Positions 53,945-62,781 are shown, counted from the stretch's first letter. The stretch: DNA of 64,000 bases from Chryseobacterium taeanense (GCF_900099685.1 NZ_FNDW01000014.1:42057-106056), one strand, 5' to 3'. The notes: a model not told the origin generated them from the letters alone. Numbers and translations: made by a program.

Positions 53945-56635
53945 TTATCGTTCAACTTCATGTTCTTTATTTCGTTCGGGCAGACGTATGGTAAATGTGA
54001 CACCCAGTCCGCTGTTTTCTGCTTTTATGGTTCCTCTTTGTGCCTCGGCGATCTTTTTACAGATGGCAAGCCCGAGTCCGCTTCCTGTCTGTTTCAAAAT
54101 ATTTTGATTCTTCGACTGGTAAAATTTGTCAAAAATCATTTCCAGATCTTCTTCCGGAATGTGTTTTCCGGTGTTGAAAACGGTGATAATCAGGTGTTGT
54201 TCGCGGGTGAAAAATTTCGTTTGAATTGTACCTTGTTCATCGGTAAATTTCAACGCATTTCCTAAAATATTCTGGAATAGCTGAATCATCCTGGCTTCAT
54301 CATATTCAAAGATAAAATGATTTAATAAATTGACCTCGCTGATATGGATTTTTTTCTGCTGAATAAGGTGCAGGAGAGGGTTTAACGCCTTTTTATACGT
54401 TTCAAGAATGTTGTTTTCCTGAATGTTCAGAGCGATTTGTCCATGCTCCAGTTTGTCAAGATACAGGATATCGTTGATGATTTCACTTAAGCGGTCAGAT
54501 TCAGTGATGATATTATTTAAAAATTCTTTTTTGATTTCCAGTGGAATATCGTCGTCGTCAGCCAGAATTTCCCCGGCAGAACGAATTGCTGTGATTGGTG
54601 TACGCAGTTCATGGGCAACAGAATCTAGGAAATCGTCTTTTTGTCGATCTTTCACAATCAGGCTTTCATTGGCGTTTCTTAAATCATCAGAAAGTTTCTT
54701 TAATTCCTTAGATTGTTCGGTTAGTTTTTTGTTTAAAATAATATTTTCTTTAGATTCTTCCAAAATATTCAAGACCTCTTTGAGGGAGATTTTGTCTTCT
54801 TTGGTAACGCCTTCGATCAGAATTTTTGCCGAAGCTGTCCCGATTCTTCCTGCGAGAAGATTTTCAGAAAACTTAATAAATCTGGAGTCGGCCGTTTCTG
54901 CTTCTGAATCAATATTATATTTAAGGTTAAAAATTCTTAACGCCTGTTCTGTTTTATTCTTTCCTAAAAATCTTTCTAAAATGTTTTTAATGTCTGAAAC
55001 ATAGGCCGTTCCACGCCAGATAAATGCATTCTCGTGGTTCTGAATGTATTTATCGATGTCTACATAAAGTTCTGCAAAGTTTCTTTCACGATAATTGCCC
55101 TTCATGCTTACCGAAATACCTGCAAAAAGTCCTGTATTTACAAGAAGTGACCAAAAAAAGATCTGCGGAATTCTTCCCAAATAAGGAATATTAAAGAAGC
55201 TGAAAGTTTCATACATACCTCTCAAAACACCTTTAAATTCCTGATTATACGAGAAATAATATTGAGGAATAATCAGCCCGAAATAGCAGATCAGTAGCCC
55301 GGCGATTAATCCAGTGAGAACTCCTTTGTAGCTTCCTCTTCTCCAGAAAATAGCTCCGAAATAAGCGGGAGCCAGTTGTGCAATGACCACAAAAGAAATC
55401 AACCCTACAGAGTCCAGAGAAGTTTTCAGGATAAAGTATTTATAAAAGGCAAAAGCCATAATGATGAGTCCGAAAATGCTGAATTTTCTGATCCGGGTGA
55501 TATTACGGGTGTTGTTGGCTTCATCTTCAGATTTGAATTTTCCCAAAAGCCCGTATGGGATAATCATATTATTGGAAAGCATTATTGATAAAGTAATTGC
55601 CGAAATAATAATCATGGAAATGCTGGAACTTAATCCACCAAGGAAAACAAGCACTGTGATTACTGTATTTTCAAAGTGTTGCGGAATCAAAATGGAATAA
55701 AACTCAGGATTTACCTGTTGTCCGCTAAAAATCAGTCTTCCTCCCCATGCAATCGGAAATATGAAAAGTGTAAAAATCAATAGATACAGCGGAAAAAACC
55801 AGATGGCGGTTTTAATATGCTTTTCCTGTCTGTTTTCGATAATAGCCGTGTGAAATTGTCTCGGTAAAAGGCAGATTGCAGTTCCTGAGATCATGCACAA
55901 TATCATCCAGTTGAGGGCACCTCCAATTCCGTTAAAGGTGTTTTTTGCTTTAAAATCACTGAACTTGCTGGCCTGCTGATAGATATCTGAAAATCCGTCA
56001 AACACAAAATAAATGACGAAAAGTCCCAGGATAATAATGAAAAACAGCTTTAAAAAGCTTTCCAAAGCAATAGCAGATATTATTCCCAATCTTTTCTCTG
56101 AAGCATCAACATATTTTGTTCCGTAATAAGAAGAAAATACGGCAATGAGTAATACCACAAACGTAGCACTGTCTGTGAGCATATTTTTTGAGACAGGAGT
56201 TTCTGTCACCAAATGAAATGTTTCGGAAATAGCCTTAATCTGAAGTCCGATGTAAGGAATAACCGCGAAAAGACATACCAATGTAATGATAGCACTCAGG
56301 CTTCTGCTGTTTCCATATCGGAGTGAGATAAAATCGGCAAGACTGCTGATCTTATTAATTCTGGAAATCCGTACAATTCGTGTATTAATATAAATCCAGG
56401 AAGGAATAACGATGATGGGGCCAATATAAATCGTAAGATAATTGAGTCCGCTGGTTGCTGCAACGCCGATGCTTCCGTAATATGTCCAAGCGGTACAGTA
56501 CACGGCAAGGGAAAGGGCATAAATGTATGGATTATTGATCCAGAGCTTACTTTTTTTCTTCTCTGCAAGATATGCAACAAAGAATAAAAGCGCCAGATAG
56601 AGCAAAACCACAGAGAACAGTGCAAGACTACTCAT
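53945..56635 (-). CDS. Transporter-fused sensor histidine kinase (CrbS type)
   Basis: This 896-residue protein joins a sodium/solute symporter-like domain to a histidine kinase. Residues 1 to about 510 hold roughly 13 spans of the SLC5/SSS fold. Residues about 540-605 resemble the STAC linker (ILERFLGKNKTEQALRIF, then FSENLLAGRIGTASAKILI). A coiled-coil leads to the HisKA domain with His675 in VAHELRTPITAIRS, followed by the ATPase domain with FQNILGNALKFTD and TGSGLGLAICKKIA. CrbS-type kinases sense or transport acetate and control acs in several proteobacteria; acs lies downstream here too. It overlaps the 63-codon gene by 8 bases, and the receiver gene starts 9 bases after it. Confidence 0.92.
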   Translation of the reverse strand: MSSLALFSVVLLYLALLFFVAYLAEKKKSKLWINNPYIYALSLAVYCTAWTYYGSIGVAATSGLNYLTIYIGPIIVIPSWIYINTRIVRISRINKISSLADFISLRYGNSRSLSAIITLVCLFAVIPYIGLQIKAISETFHLVTETPVSKNMLTDSATFVVLLIAVFSSYYGTKYVDASEKRLGIISAIALESFLKLFFIIILGLFVIYFVFDGFSDIYQQASKFSDFKAKNTFNGIGGALNWMILCMISGTAICLLPRQFHTAIIENRQEKHIKTAIWFFPLYLLIFTLFIFPIAWGGRLIFSGQQVNPEFYSILIPQHFENTVITVLVFLGGLSSSISMIIISAITLSIMLSNNMIIPYGLLGKFKSEDEANNTRNITRIRKFSIFGLIIMAFAFYKYFILKTSLDSVGLISFVVIAQLAPAYFGAIFWRRGSYKGVLTGLIAGLLICYFGLIIPQYYFSYNQEFKGVLRGMYETFSFFNIPYLGRIPQIFFWSLLVNTGLFAGISVSMKGNYRERNFAELYVDIDKYIQNHENAFIWRGTAYVSDIKNILERFLGKNKTEQALRIFNLKYNIDSEAETADSRFIKFSENLLAGRIGTASAKILIEGVTKEDKISLKEVLNILEESKENIILNKKLTEQSKELKKLSDDLRNANESLIVKDRQKDDFLDSVAHELRTPITAIRSAGEILADDDDIPLEIKKEFLNNIITESDRLSEIINDILYLDKLEHGQIALNIQENNILETYKKALNPLLHLIQQKKIHISEVNLLNHFIFEYDEARMIQLFQNILGNALKFTDEQGTIQTKFFTREQHLIITVFNTGKHIPEEDLEMIFDKFYQSKNQNILKQTGSGLGLAICKKIAEAQRGTIKAENSGLGVTFTIRLPERNKEHEVER

Positions 56636-56819
56636 ATTTTTTTACGATTATCAAAGCGATGATGATGGAAAGCATCCATACAGCGAAAAGATACACCAAA
56701 AGCATAGGATATCCCAGCACTTCATGTTCGCTATTAAAAAGTAAAGAGACAGGAATACTGAAAGCAATCATCAGTCCGATGCTCAGCAAAATCAGTTTTT
56801 GTTCGTGTCTCTTTTTCAT
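56628..56819 (-). CDS. Two-span small membrane protein next to the kinase
   Basis: This 63-residue protein has two hydrophobic spans (about 9-27 and 39-58) and a basic start (MKKRHEQK). Its size and place, directly before a sodium/solute symporter-type domain with an 8-base overlap, match the small accessory subunits (DUF485 or DUF4212-like) that often precede such transporters. Membership in either family is not certain. It probably assembles with the transporter part of the kinase, which is inference from context and translational coupling. Confidence 0.75.
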   Translation of the reverse strand: MKKRHEQKLILLSIGLMIAFSIPVSLLFNSEHEVLGYPMLLVYLFAVWMLSIIIALIIVKKYE

Positions 56820-56820
56820 G

Positions 56821-56898
56821 ATTGTTGATTGATGAATGATAATTGATCGATTAACATTTTAAAGCTTGTCATTTACCAATTATCATTCATTATTAGTT
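56821..56898. repeat. Facing pair of heptamer repeats inside the acetate block
   Basis: The left arm reads ATTGTTG, ATTGATG, AATGATA, ATTGATC. The right arm, reverse-complemented, reads ATAATGA, ATGATAA, TTGGTAA, ATGACAA. A 14-bp core (56832-56845 and 56877-56890) pairs perfectly. It fills the 88-bp gap between the 75-codon gene and the small membrane protein gene and could form a hairpin in the shared transcript. Confidence 0.75.
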
Positions 56899-56907
56899 AT
56901 TTAAAAA

Positions 56908-57135
56908 TTATTCTTTATCATCAGAATATTCGCCGGTTAAGGAATAATATCCGAAAATCCCCAGTCCTCCTGAGATGATAGGCATCAATACAAATAATAT
57001 GATGATCCCGAAAACCAAATCTTCCTGTTTTCCCGAAGTTATTTTAGGAATTCCCAAAACTGTAATTCCGAAATATCCTACAACCAGCGCAACTGCGATC
57101 CATACCAGGCCTAATATTTTTTTGAGTCTGTTCAT
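56908..57135 (-). CDS. Two-span small membrane protein (DUF6814-like)
   Basis: A 75-residue protein with two hydrophobic spans (about 8-28 and 42-66) and an acidic tail (GEYSDDKE). The opening MNRLKKILGLVWIAVALVVGYFG is like the small proteins that accompany MFS transporters in Bacteroidota, for which I recall the label DUF6814. It lies 43 bases downstream of the MFS gene and may be that transporter's partner. Its function is unknown. Confidence 0.72.
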   Translation of the reverse strand: MNRLKKILGLVWIAVALVVGYFGITVLGIPKITSGKQEDLVFGIIILFVLMPIISGGLGIFGYYSLTGEYSDDKE

Positions 57136-57178
57136 TTTAATACATTTAAAATTAATAAAAATTTGATTGAAACCACCG

Positions 57179-58759
57179 TTATTCGTGGATATTATTATTT
57201 TTACTTTTCAGATAGAATATTCCGATGATAAGGCAGACAGTCGCCACGCCGATCGGATACCAAAGTCCTTCCAGATACCACGCTGCGTGTCCTGCTTCTT
57301 TTCCTGTGGTTACAAGATAAGTAGCTACCGCAGGAAGCAATCCTCCAAATACACCATTTCCGATATGGTAAGGCAGAGACATTGATGTATAACGGATTCT
57401 TACCGGGAACATCTCTACCAAAAATGCCGCAATCGGTCCATACACCATTGTTACAAAAATCACCTGGATGAAAACCATCAGAACAAGATACCATTTGGTG
57501 TCGTCATTAAGCTTTACAGAATGGGTCACTTTAGGTTCTTCAGCTTTTCCGTCTTTCATTACCGGGCCGGCTGCAGACCAGTGTACGATACTGTCTTTTT
57601 TCGCCAGAGTGCCGTCGGTGTAAAGTGTTTCTTTATGAAATGTTATCAGGCTGTCCGTTGCGATCTTATCATGAACTTTTACGGTTCTTTTTTCTGTAAC
57701 CCCATTGGCAGCAATCGTTTTGGTTTCAAAATTTACGCTTTTAAACATAGAATCGTAAATAGGTCTGTATGCTAAAATAGCAATCAGCATTCCGGTCATC
57801 ATGACGGCTTTTCTTCCGATTTTATCTGAAAGCCATCCGAAAAATACAAAGAAAGGAGTTCCTAAAAACAGGGCTGTTGCCATCAGAGAATCTACCTGTG
57901 CAGATTCCACGTTCATGACTTTCTGAAGGAAGCTCATCGCGTAAAACTGTCCGGTGTACCAGATTACCCCTTGTCCCATTGCGGCTCCGAATAATGCAAG
58001 CAGCACAAATTTAAAATTGAATTTATTTCCGAAACTTTCTTTTAAAGGATTTTTAGAAGTTTTTCCTTCGCTTTTGGCCTTTGCAAAGAGTGGAGATTCT
58101 TTCATGTTTTTTCTGATGATATAAGAAACTCCCACCATTAAAATGGAAATCCAGAACGGTACTCTCCATCCCCAGCCATCGAATTCTTCTGCAGAAAGAG
58201 AGGTTTTGGTCACTAAAATTACAATTAAAGAAATGAAAAGTCCTGCTGTTGCAGTTGTCTGTATCCATGATGTCCAGTAGCCTCTTCTTCCCGGCTGTGC
58301 GTATTCTGCGACATAGGTTGCAGCGCCTCCATATTCACCTCCAAGAGCCAGACCTTGCAATAATCTTAAAATTAAAACTAAAACAGGTGCTAAAAATCCG
58401 ATGGTTTCATAGCTCGGGATACATCCGATCAGGAAAGTAGAAAATCCCATAATCAGTAACGTGACCAGGAATGTATATTTTCTTCCGATGAGGTCTCCCA
58501 GTCGTCCGAAGAACAATGCTCCGAAGGGTCTTACCACAAATCCTGCCGCAAAAGTGGCTAAGGTAGATAAAAATGCTGCGGTGGGATTATCAGCCGGGAA
58601 AAATTTCGTTGCCAGTACAACGGCCAGACTTCCGAAGATATAGAAGTCATACCATTCTATTAATGTTCCGAGAGATGAGGCTGTAATCACGCTCCAAATT
58701 GTGCGATTTTTTTGCCTTTCGTTCATATTCTCGTAGCTTACTTGATTGTTATCGCTCAT
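57179..58759 (-). CDS. MHS-family MFS permease with periplasmic insertion
   Basis: This is an inner-membrane proton symporter of the metabolite:H+ group (like ProP, KgtP and ShiA). The opening span has SSLGTLIEWYDFYIFGSLAVVL, loop 2-3 GRLGDLIGRKYTF, span 4 LLQGLALGGEYGGAATYVAEYAQ and loop 8-9 GWLSDKIGRKAVM, all characteristic. An insertion of about 90 residues lies between spans 9 and 10 (about 330-415, hydrophilic, with two short strand pairs) and should sit in the periplasm. It raises the length to 526 from the usual 430-450. Its place beside acyl-CoA synthetases suggests a short carboxylate as substrate. The porin gene precedes it by 52 bases. Confidence 0.88.
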   Translation of the reverse strand: MSDNNQVSYENMNERQKNRTIWSVITASSLGTLIEWYDFYIFGSLAVVLATKFFPADNPTAAFLSTLATFAAGFVVRPFGALFFGRLGDLIGRKYTFLVTLLIMGFSTFLIGCIPSYETIGFLAPVLVLILRLLQGLALGGEYGGAATYVAEYAQPGRRGYWTSWIQTTATAGLFISLIVILVTKTSLSAEEFDGWGWRVPFWISILMVGVSYIIRKNMKESPLFAKAKSEGKTSKNPLKESFGNKFNFKFVLLALFGAAMGQGVIWYTGQFYAMSFLQKVMNVESAQVDSLMATALFLGTPFFVFFGWLSDKIGRKAVMMTGMLIAILAYRPIYDSMFKSVNFETKTIAANGVTEKRTVKVHDKIATDSLITFHKETLYTDGTLAKKDSIVHWSAAGPVMKDGKAEEPKVTHSVKLNDDTKWYLVLMVFIQVIFVTMVYGPIAAFLVEMFPVRIRYTSMSLPYHIGNGVFGGLLPAVATYLVTTGKEAGHAAWYLEGLWYPIGVATVCLIIGIFYLKSKNNNIHE

Positions 58760-58811
58760 ATTGCTTGAATTTTATTGTTTGTTTTAAATGATCGTAATGT
58801 TTAATTTAGAT

Positions 58812-60191
58812 CTATAAATAAATCTGGAATTGTAAAATAAATTCTCCTTTTGATGAAGGATCTTCTGTAGGACTTGTGTACACCGGTCTTGTAGAGTACT
58901 GAGTAGTGATTTTTGCGTGATGACCATCGATAAACCAGTTGGCACCAATATCAAACTGAGAGGACGGCTTATTAAGAGCATCAAAATCTTTATGGGTAAA
59001 TGCAGCGAAAGGTTGAATCCTGATTTTTGGCTTTTCAGCTTGGTTCGGTAACAGTAATCCTGCTTGTGCGTAGATAATATTTCCTGTTCCGATTGTGGGT
59101 TGAAGATTTCCCGGTCCGGCAATAGCTTTATTTCCTGCGAAATTAGGATCGGAAGATGCAATATTCATAATCCCTATATTTCTGAGGTAATTCGGGCCGA
59201 ACTGGTAGTTGTAGTATCCGGCATAAGCGGAAATTGCCATCTTATTTTTAGCATTTCCAAGAGGGATATCAGCAAATGCATCAACTGCCCAAAGTGAGAT
59301 ATCATGCTTTTCAATAGCAGAATTCACTGAAGTTCTTGTTCCATCTTTCTGATGATAAAAACCGGCTCCTATATTAAATACTTTTTTGGTTCCCAGATAA
59401 GATCCTACTTTGAAAGGTAATGTGTTGGATTCTTCGTCCAGAAACTGATATTCCACATATCCAGCTTTTGAAAAATTTGGGTTTCCATTATTGTCTACTG
59501 CTACTGCTTTTGATGGATCTGTAACATTAGGCGGAACTAAATCTGTTGCAAAGGGTTTATTTAAACTGAATCGGTATTCTAGTTTTCCGTATTTCCCTTT
59601 AGCAAACATTCCGAGCTGTCGTGCGAACTGGTCAGAATTGTCAATCAGTGGCCATGTGAAAATAGGAGAGTCTACGGTAAGGAAATTAAGTGTGGAGGCC
59701 ATAGTCATACGCGAAAGTCCCATATAATAATGTAAACCTGCACCTAAAGATAAACTAAATTTTCCTGCTTCTCCGGGTAAAATAACAGCATACTCGTTCC
59801 ATGCATCGTGAAAAAAAAGTTGTGTTTTTTTTCCGTTTCCATAACCTCCTGTTCCTGAAGTTCCGGGAGCGCCACCATTGATGAATGTTTGGTTGTTGAT
59901 TCCAAAATGCGCCAAGATCATATACCTTTTAGAAATCTGGGCGTACACTAAAGTCCGTAATCTTCTATTTCCTAAGCTCCAGGAATTGTCGGTTGGTTCT
60001 CCGCCGACCATGCTTCCGGGGTTCATTTGGGTGTTTCTAAGCCAGAACTGGTCCCACAAAATAAATCTTACATATTTATCACCTTGCTGATTGAGGTTGA
60101 TTTTTAATCCGCTGCCATAATCAGGAGAACCTTGTGCATATAGTGAACTGCTTATTAAAGCAAATCCAATACAAGTGAGTATTTTCTTCAT
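58812..60191 (-). CDS. Outer membrane porin
   Basis: A 459-residue outer membrane protein with a signal peptide (MKKILTCIGFALISSSLYAQ). The mature chain shows the alternating aromatic strands of a 16-18-stranded porin (YVRFILWDQFWLRNTQMNPG, RRLRTLVYAQISKRYMILAHFG), with a C-terminal strand ending in FILQFQIYL. Such proteins resemble the phosphate-selective porin O/P group, but the substrate need not be phosphate. It is the first gene of the acetate block on the reverse strand, so it may let small carboxylates into the periplasm. The 248-bp upstream gap holds a heptamer repeat pair. Confidence 0.82.
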   Translation of the reverse strand: MKKILTCIGFALISSSLYAQGSPDYGSGLKINLNQQGDKYVRFILWDQFWLRNTQMNPGSMVGGEPTDNSWSLGNRRLRTLVYAQISKRYMILAHFGINNQTFINGGAPGTSGTGGYGNGKKTQLFFHDAWNEYAVILPGEAGKFSLSLGAGLHYYMGLSRMTMASTLNFLTVDSPIFTWPLIDNSDQFARQLGMFAKGKYGKLEYRFSLNKPFATDLVPPNVTDPSKAVAVDNNGNPNFSKAGYVEYQFLDEESNTLPFKVGSYLGTKKVFNIGAGFYHQKDGTRTSVNSAIEKHDISLWAVDAFADIPLGNAKNKMAISAYAGYYNYQFGPNYLRNIGIMNIASSDPNFAGNKAIAGPGNLQPTIGTGNIIYAQAGLLLPNQAEKPKIRIQPFAAFTHKDFDALNKPSSQFDIGANWFIDGHHAKITTQYSTRPVYTSPTEDPSSKGEFILQFQIYL

Positions 60192-60283
60192 AAATTATTA
60201 ATTTTTGGCGTTGTTTTTTGTGAAAGCCAAATTGTAATTAATAATTTAGTTATGAAAATTTAATATATATTAGTGCTAATAGT

Positions 60284-60434
60284 ATAGTTATAAGTTTTTA
60301 ATTATGAATTGTGAGTTATTGAAGTATCTGTATTTTGAGTTTATTTAATATGTAATATTTTGATTTAAAAATGTTTATTATTTTTATTTGTATGAAAAAA
60401 CTCATAACTTATACCTAATAATTCATAACTCACC
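60284..60434. repeat. Facing pair of heptamer repeats upstream of the porin
   Basis: The left arm reads AGTTATA, AGTTTTT, AATTATG, AATTGTG, AGTTATT. The right arm, reverse-complemented, reads AGTTATG, AATTATT, AGGTATA, AGTTATG, AGTTTTT. The arms face each other across about 75 bases. It lies between the zinc-finger HTH gene and the porin gene, in the region expected to hold the promoter of the acetate block. Confidence 0.75.
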
Positions 60435-60439
60435 AGAAA

Positions 60440-60856
60440 CTATTTTTTAAATCTTTCCCATTTAATCAGCATATATTTATCTGCAAATTGTGTGATAATT
60501 AATCCGGCATTCTTAAGGTTTTCTTCTTTAGAAATGTACTCGGTAAGTTCGTTTTGCTTCAGAATTTTATAGACCGGGTGAAATTCCGAATGGGGTGGTC
60601 TTGTGATATTGTATTTCTTAATCCACGAGCTTATGGTAACATGAGAAACACCTATAATTCTTTCTATTTCACGATAACTTAAGCCTTCCAGATAAAGCTG
60701 TAGTGCTTTTGTGACATAATAATCATCTATCTTTTTACCTAATTTTTTTACCGTAAAATAATAATTGCAGTCTTTGCATAAAAAGCGTTGCTTTTCATTA
60801 ACAATTCCGCTTTTTACTATTTTATTGCTATTGCATTTGGGACAGTTATTTTCCAT
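60440..60856 (-). CDS. Zinc-ribbon HTH protein (IS1 InsA-like)
   Basis: The 138-residue protein begins with a zinc ribbon formed by Cys5/Cys8 and Cys27/Cys30 (NNCPKCNSNKIVKSG, then RFLCKDCNYYF), then has an HTH domain with KALQLYLEGLSYREIERIIGVSHVTISSWIKKYN at about residues 49-84. This layout matches the InsA DNA-binding part of IS1-type transposases, but the catalytic DDE partner (InsB) is absent on either side. The C-terminal 50 residues are unique, ending ITQFADKYMLIKWERFKK. It lies just upstream of the acetate block on the same strand and could be a domesticated regulator of it, which is inference. Confidence 0.8.
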   Translation of the reverse strand: MENNCPKCNSNKIVKSGIVNEKQRFLCKDCNYYFTVKKLGKKIDDYYVTKALQLYLEGLSYREIERIIGVSHVTISSWIKKYNITRPPHSEFHPVYKILKQNELTEYISKEENLKNAGLIITQFADKYMLIKWERFKK

Positions 60857-60962
60857 AACTATATCTTTTTAGCAAATATATAATAATTTAGCATATTATT
60901 AATTTAGTATAAAGATAAAATTACCTGAATATTAATTTAATTCAATAAAATAATCTTTTTTA

Positions 60963-60995
60963 TTTGTTTATTATAGAAATTATATTTTAAATTTG
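60963..60995 (+). promoter_or_regulatory. Promoter for the arginine operon
   Basis: TTTG at 60963-60966 and TAAATTTG at 60988-60995 match the Bacteroidota -33 and -7 elements with 21 bases between them. The first gene starts 21 bases downstream. This is the best promoter match in the window. Confidence 0.65.
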
Positions 60996-61016
60996 CGAAA
61001 AATTTTAGATAAATAA

Positions 61017-61613
61017 ATGGAAATAGAAATTTCCTCCTCCATTCATTTGATGTATGTGAGTGAAATACAGCAGGAAATGTACGATTCTGCACAGCGTAGA
61101 GGAACGGGAATAGCAAAACGCTCGATAGAATACCTCAGTAAAAAAATTACTGAAGGAAACGCTGTAATAGCTACGGATAAAGGAAAATGGGTAGGTTTCT
61201 GTTATATTGAAACCTGGTCTCACGGGCAGTTTGTAGCCAATTCCGGGCTTATAGTTTCTCCGGATTTCAGGCATTTAGGAGTTGCCACATTAATAAAAGA
61301 TAAAGTTTTTGCTTTATCACGGAATAAATACCCAAACGCTAAAATTTTCGGATTGACAACAGGATTGGCAGTAATGAAAATCAACAGTGATTTAGGATAT
61401 AAACCCGTTATCTACTCTGAGCTGACCCAGGACGAAGAATTTTGGGATGGTTGTAAAAGCTGCATCAATTATGAAATTTTAATGAAAAAAGAACGTAAAA
61501 ATTGCCTGTGTACGGCAATGCTTTTTGTTCCTGAAAACATAAAAAACAGTGCTGGAAATATTCAGGCTGAAAATCAATACAATAATGAGCAAGAAAGTAG
61601 TTTTAGCATTTAG
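61017..61613 (+). CDS. GNAT-family acetyltransferase at the head of the arginine operon
   Basis: A 198-residue GNAT protein with the acetyl-CoA loop region SGLIVSPDFRHLGVATLIKDKVFAL and the strands AVIATDKGKWVGFCYIE. Its gene overlaps argG by 29 bases and precedes argC, so it is likely to act in arginine synthesis, perhaps as the N-acyltransferase that starts the pathway on glutamate (NAG synthase type). ArgA and ArgJ homologues were not seen in the window. The C-terminal part has CKSCINYEILMKKERKNC, with three Cys that could bind metal. The role in arginine synthesis is inferred from the operon, not from a proven family. Confidence 0.82.
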   Translation: MEIEISSSIHLMYVSEIQQEMYDSAQRRGTGIAKRSIEYLSKKITEGNAVIATDKGKWVGFCYIETWSHGQFVANSGLIVSPDFRHLGVATLIKDKVFALSRNKYPNAKIFGLTTGLAVMKINSDLGYKPVIYSELTQDEEFWDGCKSCINYEILMKKERKNCLCTAMLFVPENIKNSAGNIQAENQYNNEQESSFSI

Positions 61614-62781
61614 CGGAGGTCTTGATACCTCTTACTGTGCCAAATATCTCAGTGAAATATTGGGATATGATGTGTATGCGGTTACTGTAAACACAGGTGG
61701 TTTTTCTAAAGATGAAGAAAGAGAATTAGAGAAGAGGGCATTTGATCTTGGAGTGAAACAATACAGGTGCGTTGATGCTCAGGAAGATTATTATAATTCT
61801 TGTGTGAAATATTTGATTTTTGGTAATGTGTTGAAAAACAATACTTATCCTCTGTCGGTAAGCGCGGAGCGTACGATTCAGGCGCAGGAAATTGCAAAAT
61901 ACGCGATTGAAATAGAAGCGGATGCCATCGCTCACGGAAGTACAGGAGCCGGAAACGATCAGGTTCGTTTTGACCTGATTTTCCAGGTGATGTGCCCAAA
62001 GGTAGAAATCATTACGCCAATCCGCGATATGACTCTTTCCCGTGAAGAGGAAATTGAATTCTTGAGAAGTTATGGCTACGAAATGGAATTCCAGAAAGCA
62101 CAATATTCTGTAAATAAAGGTCTTTGGGGAACTTCGGTAGGCGGAAAAGAAACACTTACTTCAAGAAATCATCTACCCGAAGAAGCTTTTCCTTCTCAAA
62201 TTAAGGAAACTCAGCCTTCAGAATTAGAAATTGAGTTTAAAAATGGAGAAGCTGTAGCAGTAAACGGAGAAAACTTTGAACACTCTGTTTATGCTATTCA
62301 GAAAATTGAGAAATTGGCTTCGGCTTACGGAATCGGTCGTGACATTCACGTTGGAGATACAATTGTCGGCATTAAAGGAAGAGTCGGTTTTGAAGCGGCT
62401 GCGGCATCTGTTATCATCAAATCGCATCATTTACTGGAGAAACATACGCTTTCAAAATACCAGCAGATGATGAAGTCTCAATTATCCGATTGGTATGGCA
62501 ACTGGCTTCACGAAGCACTTTTCTTAGATCCTGTCATGAGAAATATCGAGTCTTTCTTGATTGATTCTCAAAAAACGGTTAGTGGAAAAGTATTTGTAAC
62601 CCTTCATCCTTACCGATTTGTTTTAAACGGAATTGAATCTCAGCACGATTTAATGTCTGATAAATTTGGAAGTTATGGCGAAGCAAACCGAGCATGGACA
62701 GGCGAAGATGTGAAAGGCTACACAAAAATTGTAAGCAATTCTTTAAATATATACCATCAGATAAATCAAAATATAAATTAA
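61585..62781 (+). CDS. argG: Argininosuccinate synthase
   Basis: This cytoplasmic enzyme joins citrulline and aspartate with ATP in arginine synthesis. The PP-loop LAFSGGLDTSYCAKYLSE opens the protein, followed by VTVNTGGFS, the substrate region AIAHGSTGAGNDQVRFD and a C-terminal helix. I start at the ATG at 61585 (398 residues, MSKKVVLAFSGG); an upstream in-frame ATG at 61549 would add 12 residues. The gene overlaps the GNAT gene by 29 bases in another frame, a sign of tight coupling. argC follows after 71 bases that contain a dispersed two-hairpin repeat. Confidence 0.95.
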   Translation: MSKKVVLAFSGGLDTSYCAKYLSEILGYDVYAVTVNTGGFSKDEERELEKRAFDLGVKQYRCVDAQEDYYNSCVKYLIFGNVLKNNTYPLSVSAERTIQAQEIAKYAIEIEADAIAHGSTGAGNDQVRFDLIFQVMCPKVEIITPIRDMTLSREEEIEFLRSYGYEMEFQKAQYSVNKGLWGTSVGGKETLTSRNHLPEEAFPSQIKETQPSELEIEFKNGEAVAVNGENFEHSVYAIQKIEKLASAYGIGRDIHVGDTIVGIKGRVGFEAAAASVIIKSHHLLEKHTLSKYQQMMKSQLSDWYGNWLHEALFLDPVMRNIESFLIDSQKTVSGKVFVTLHPYRFVLNGIESQHDLMSDKFGSYGEANRAWTGEDVKGYTKIVSNSLNIYHQINQNIN

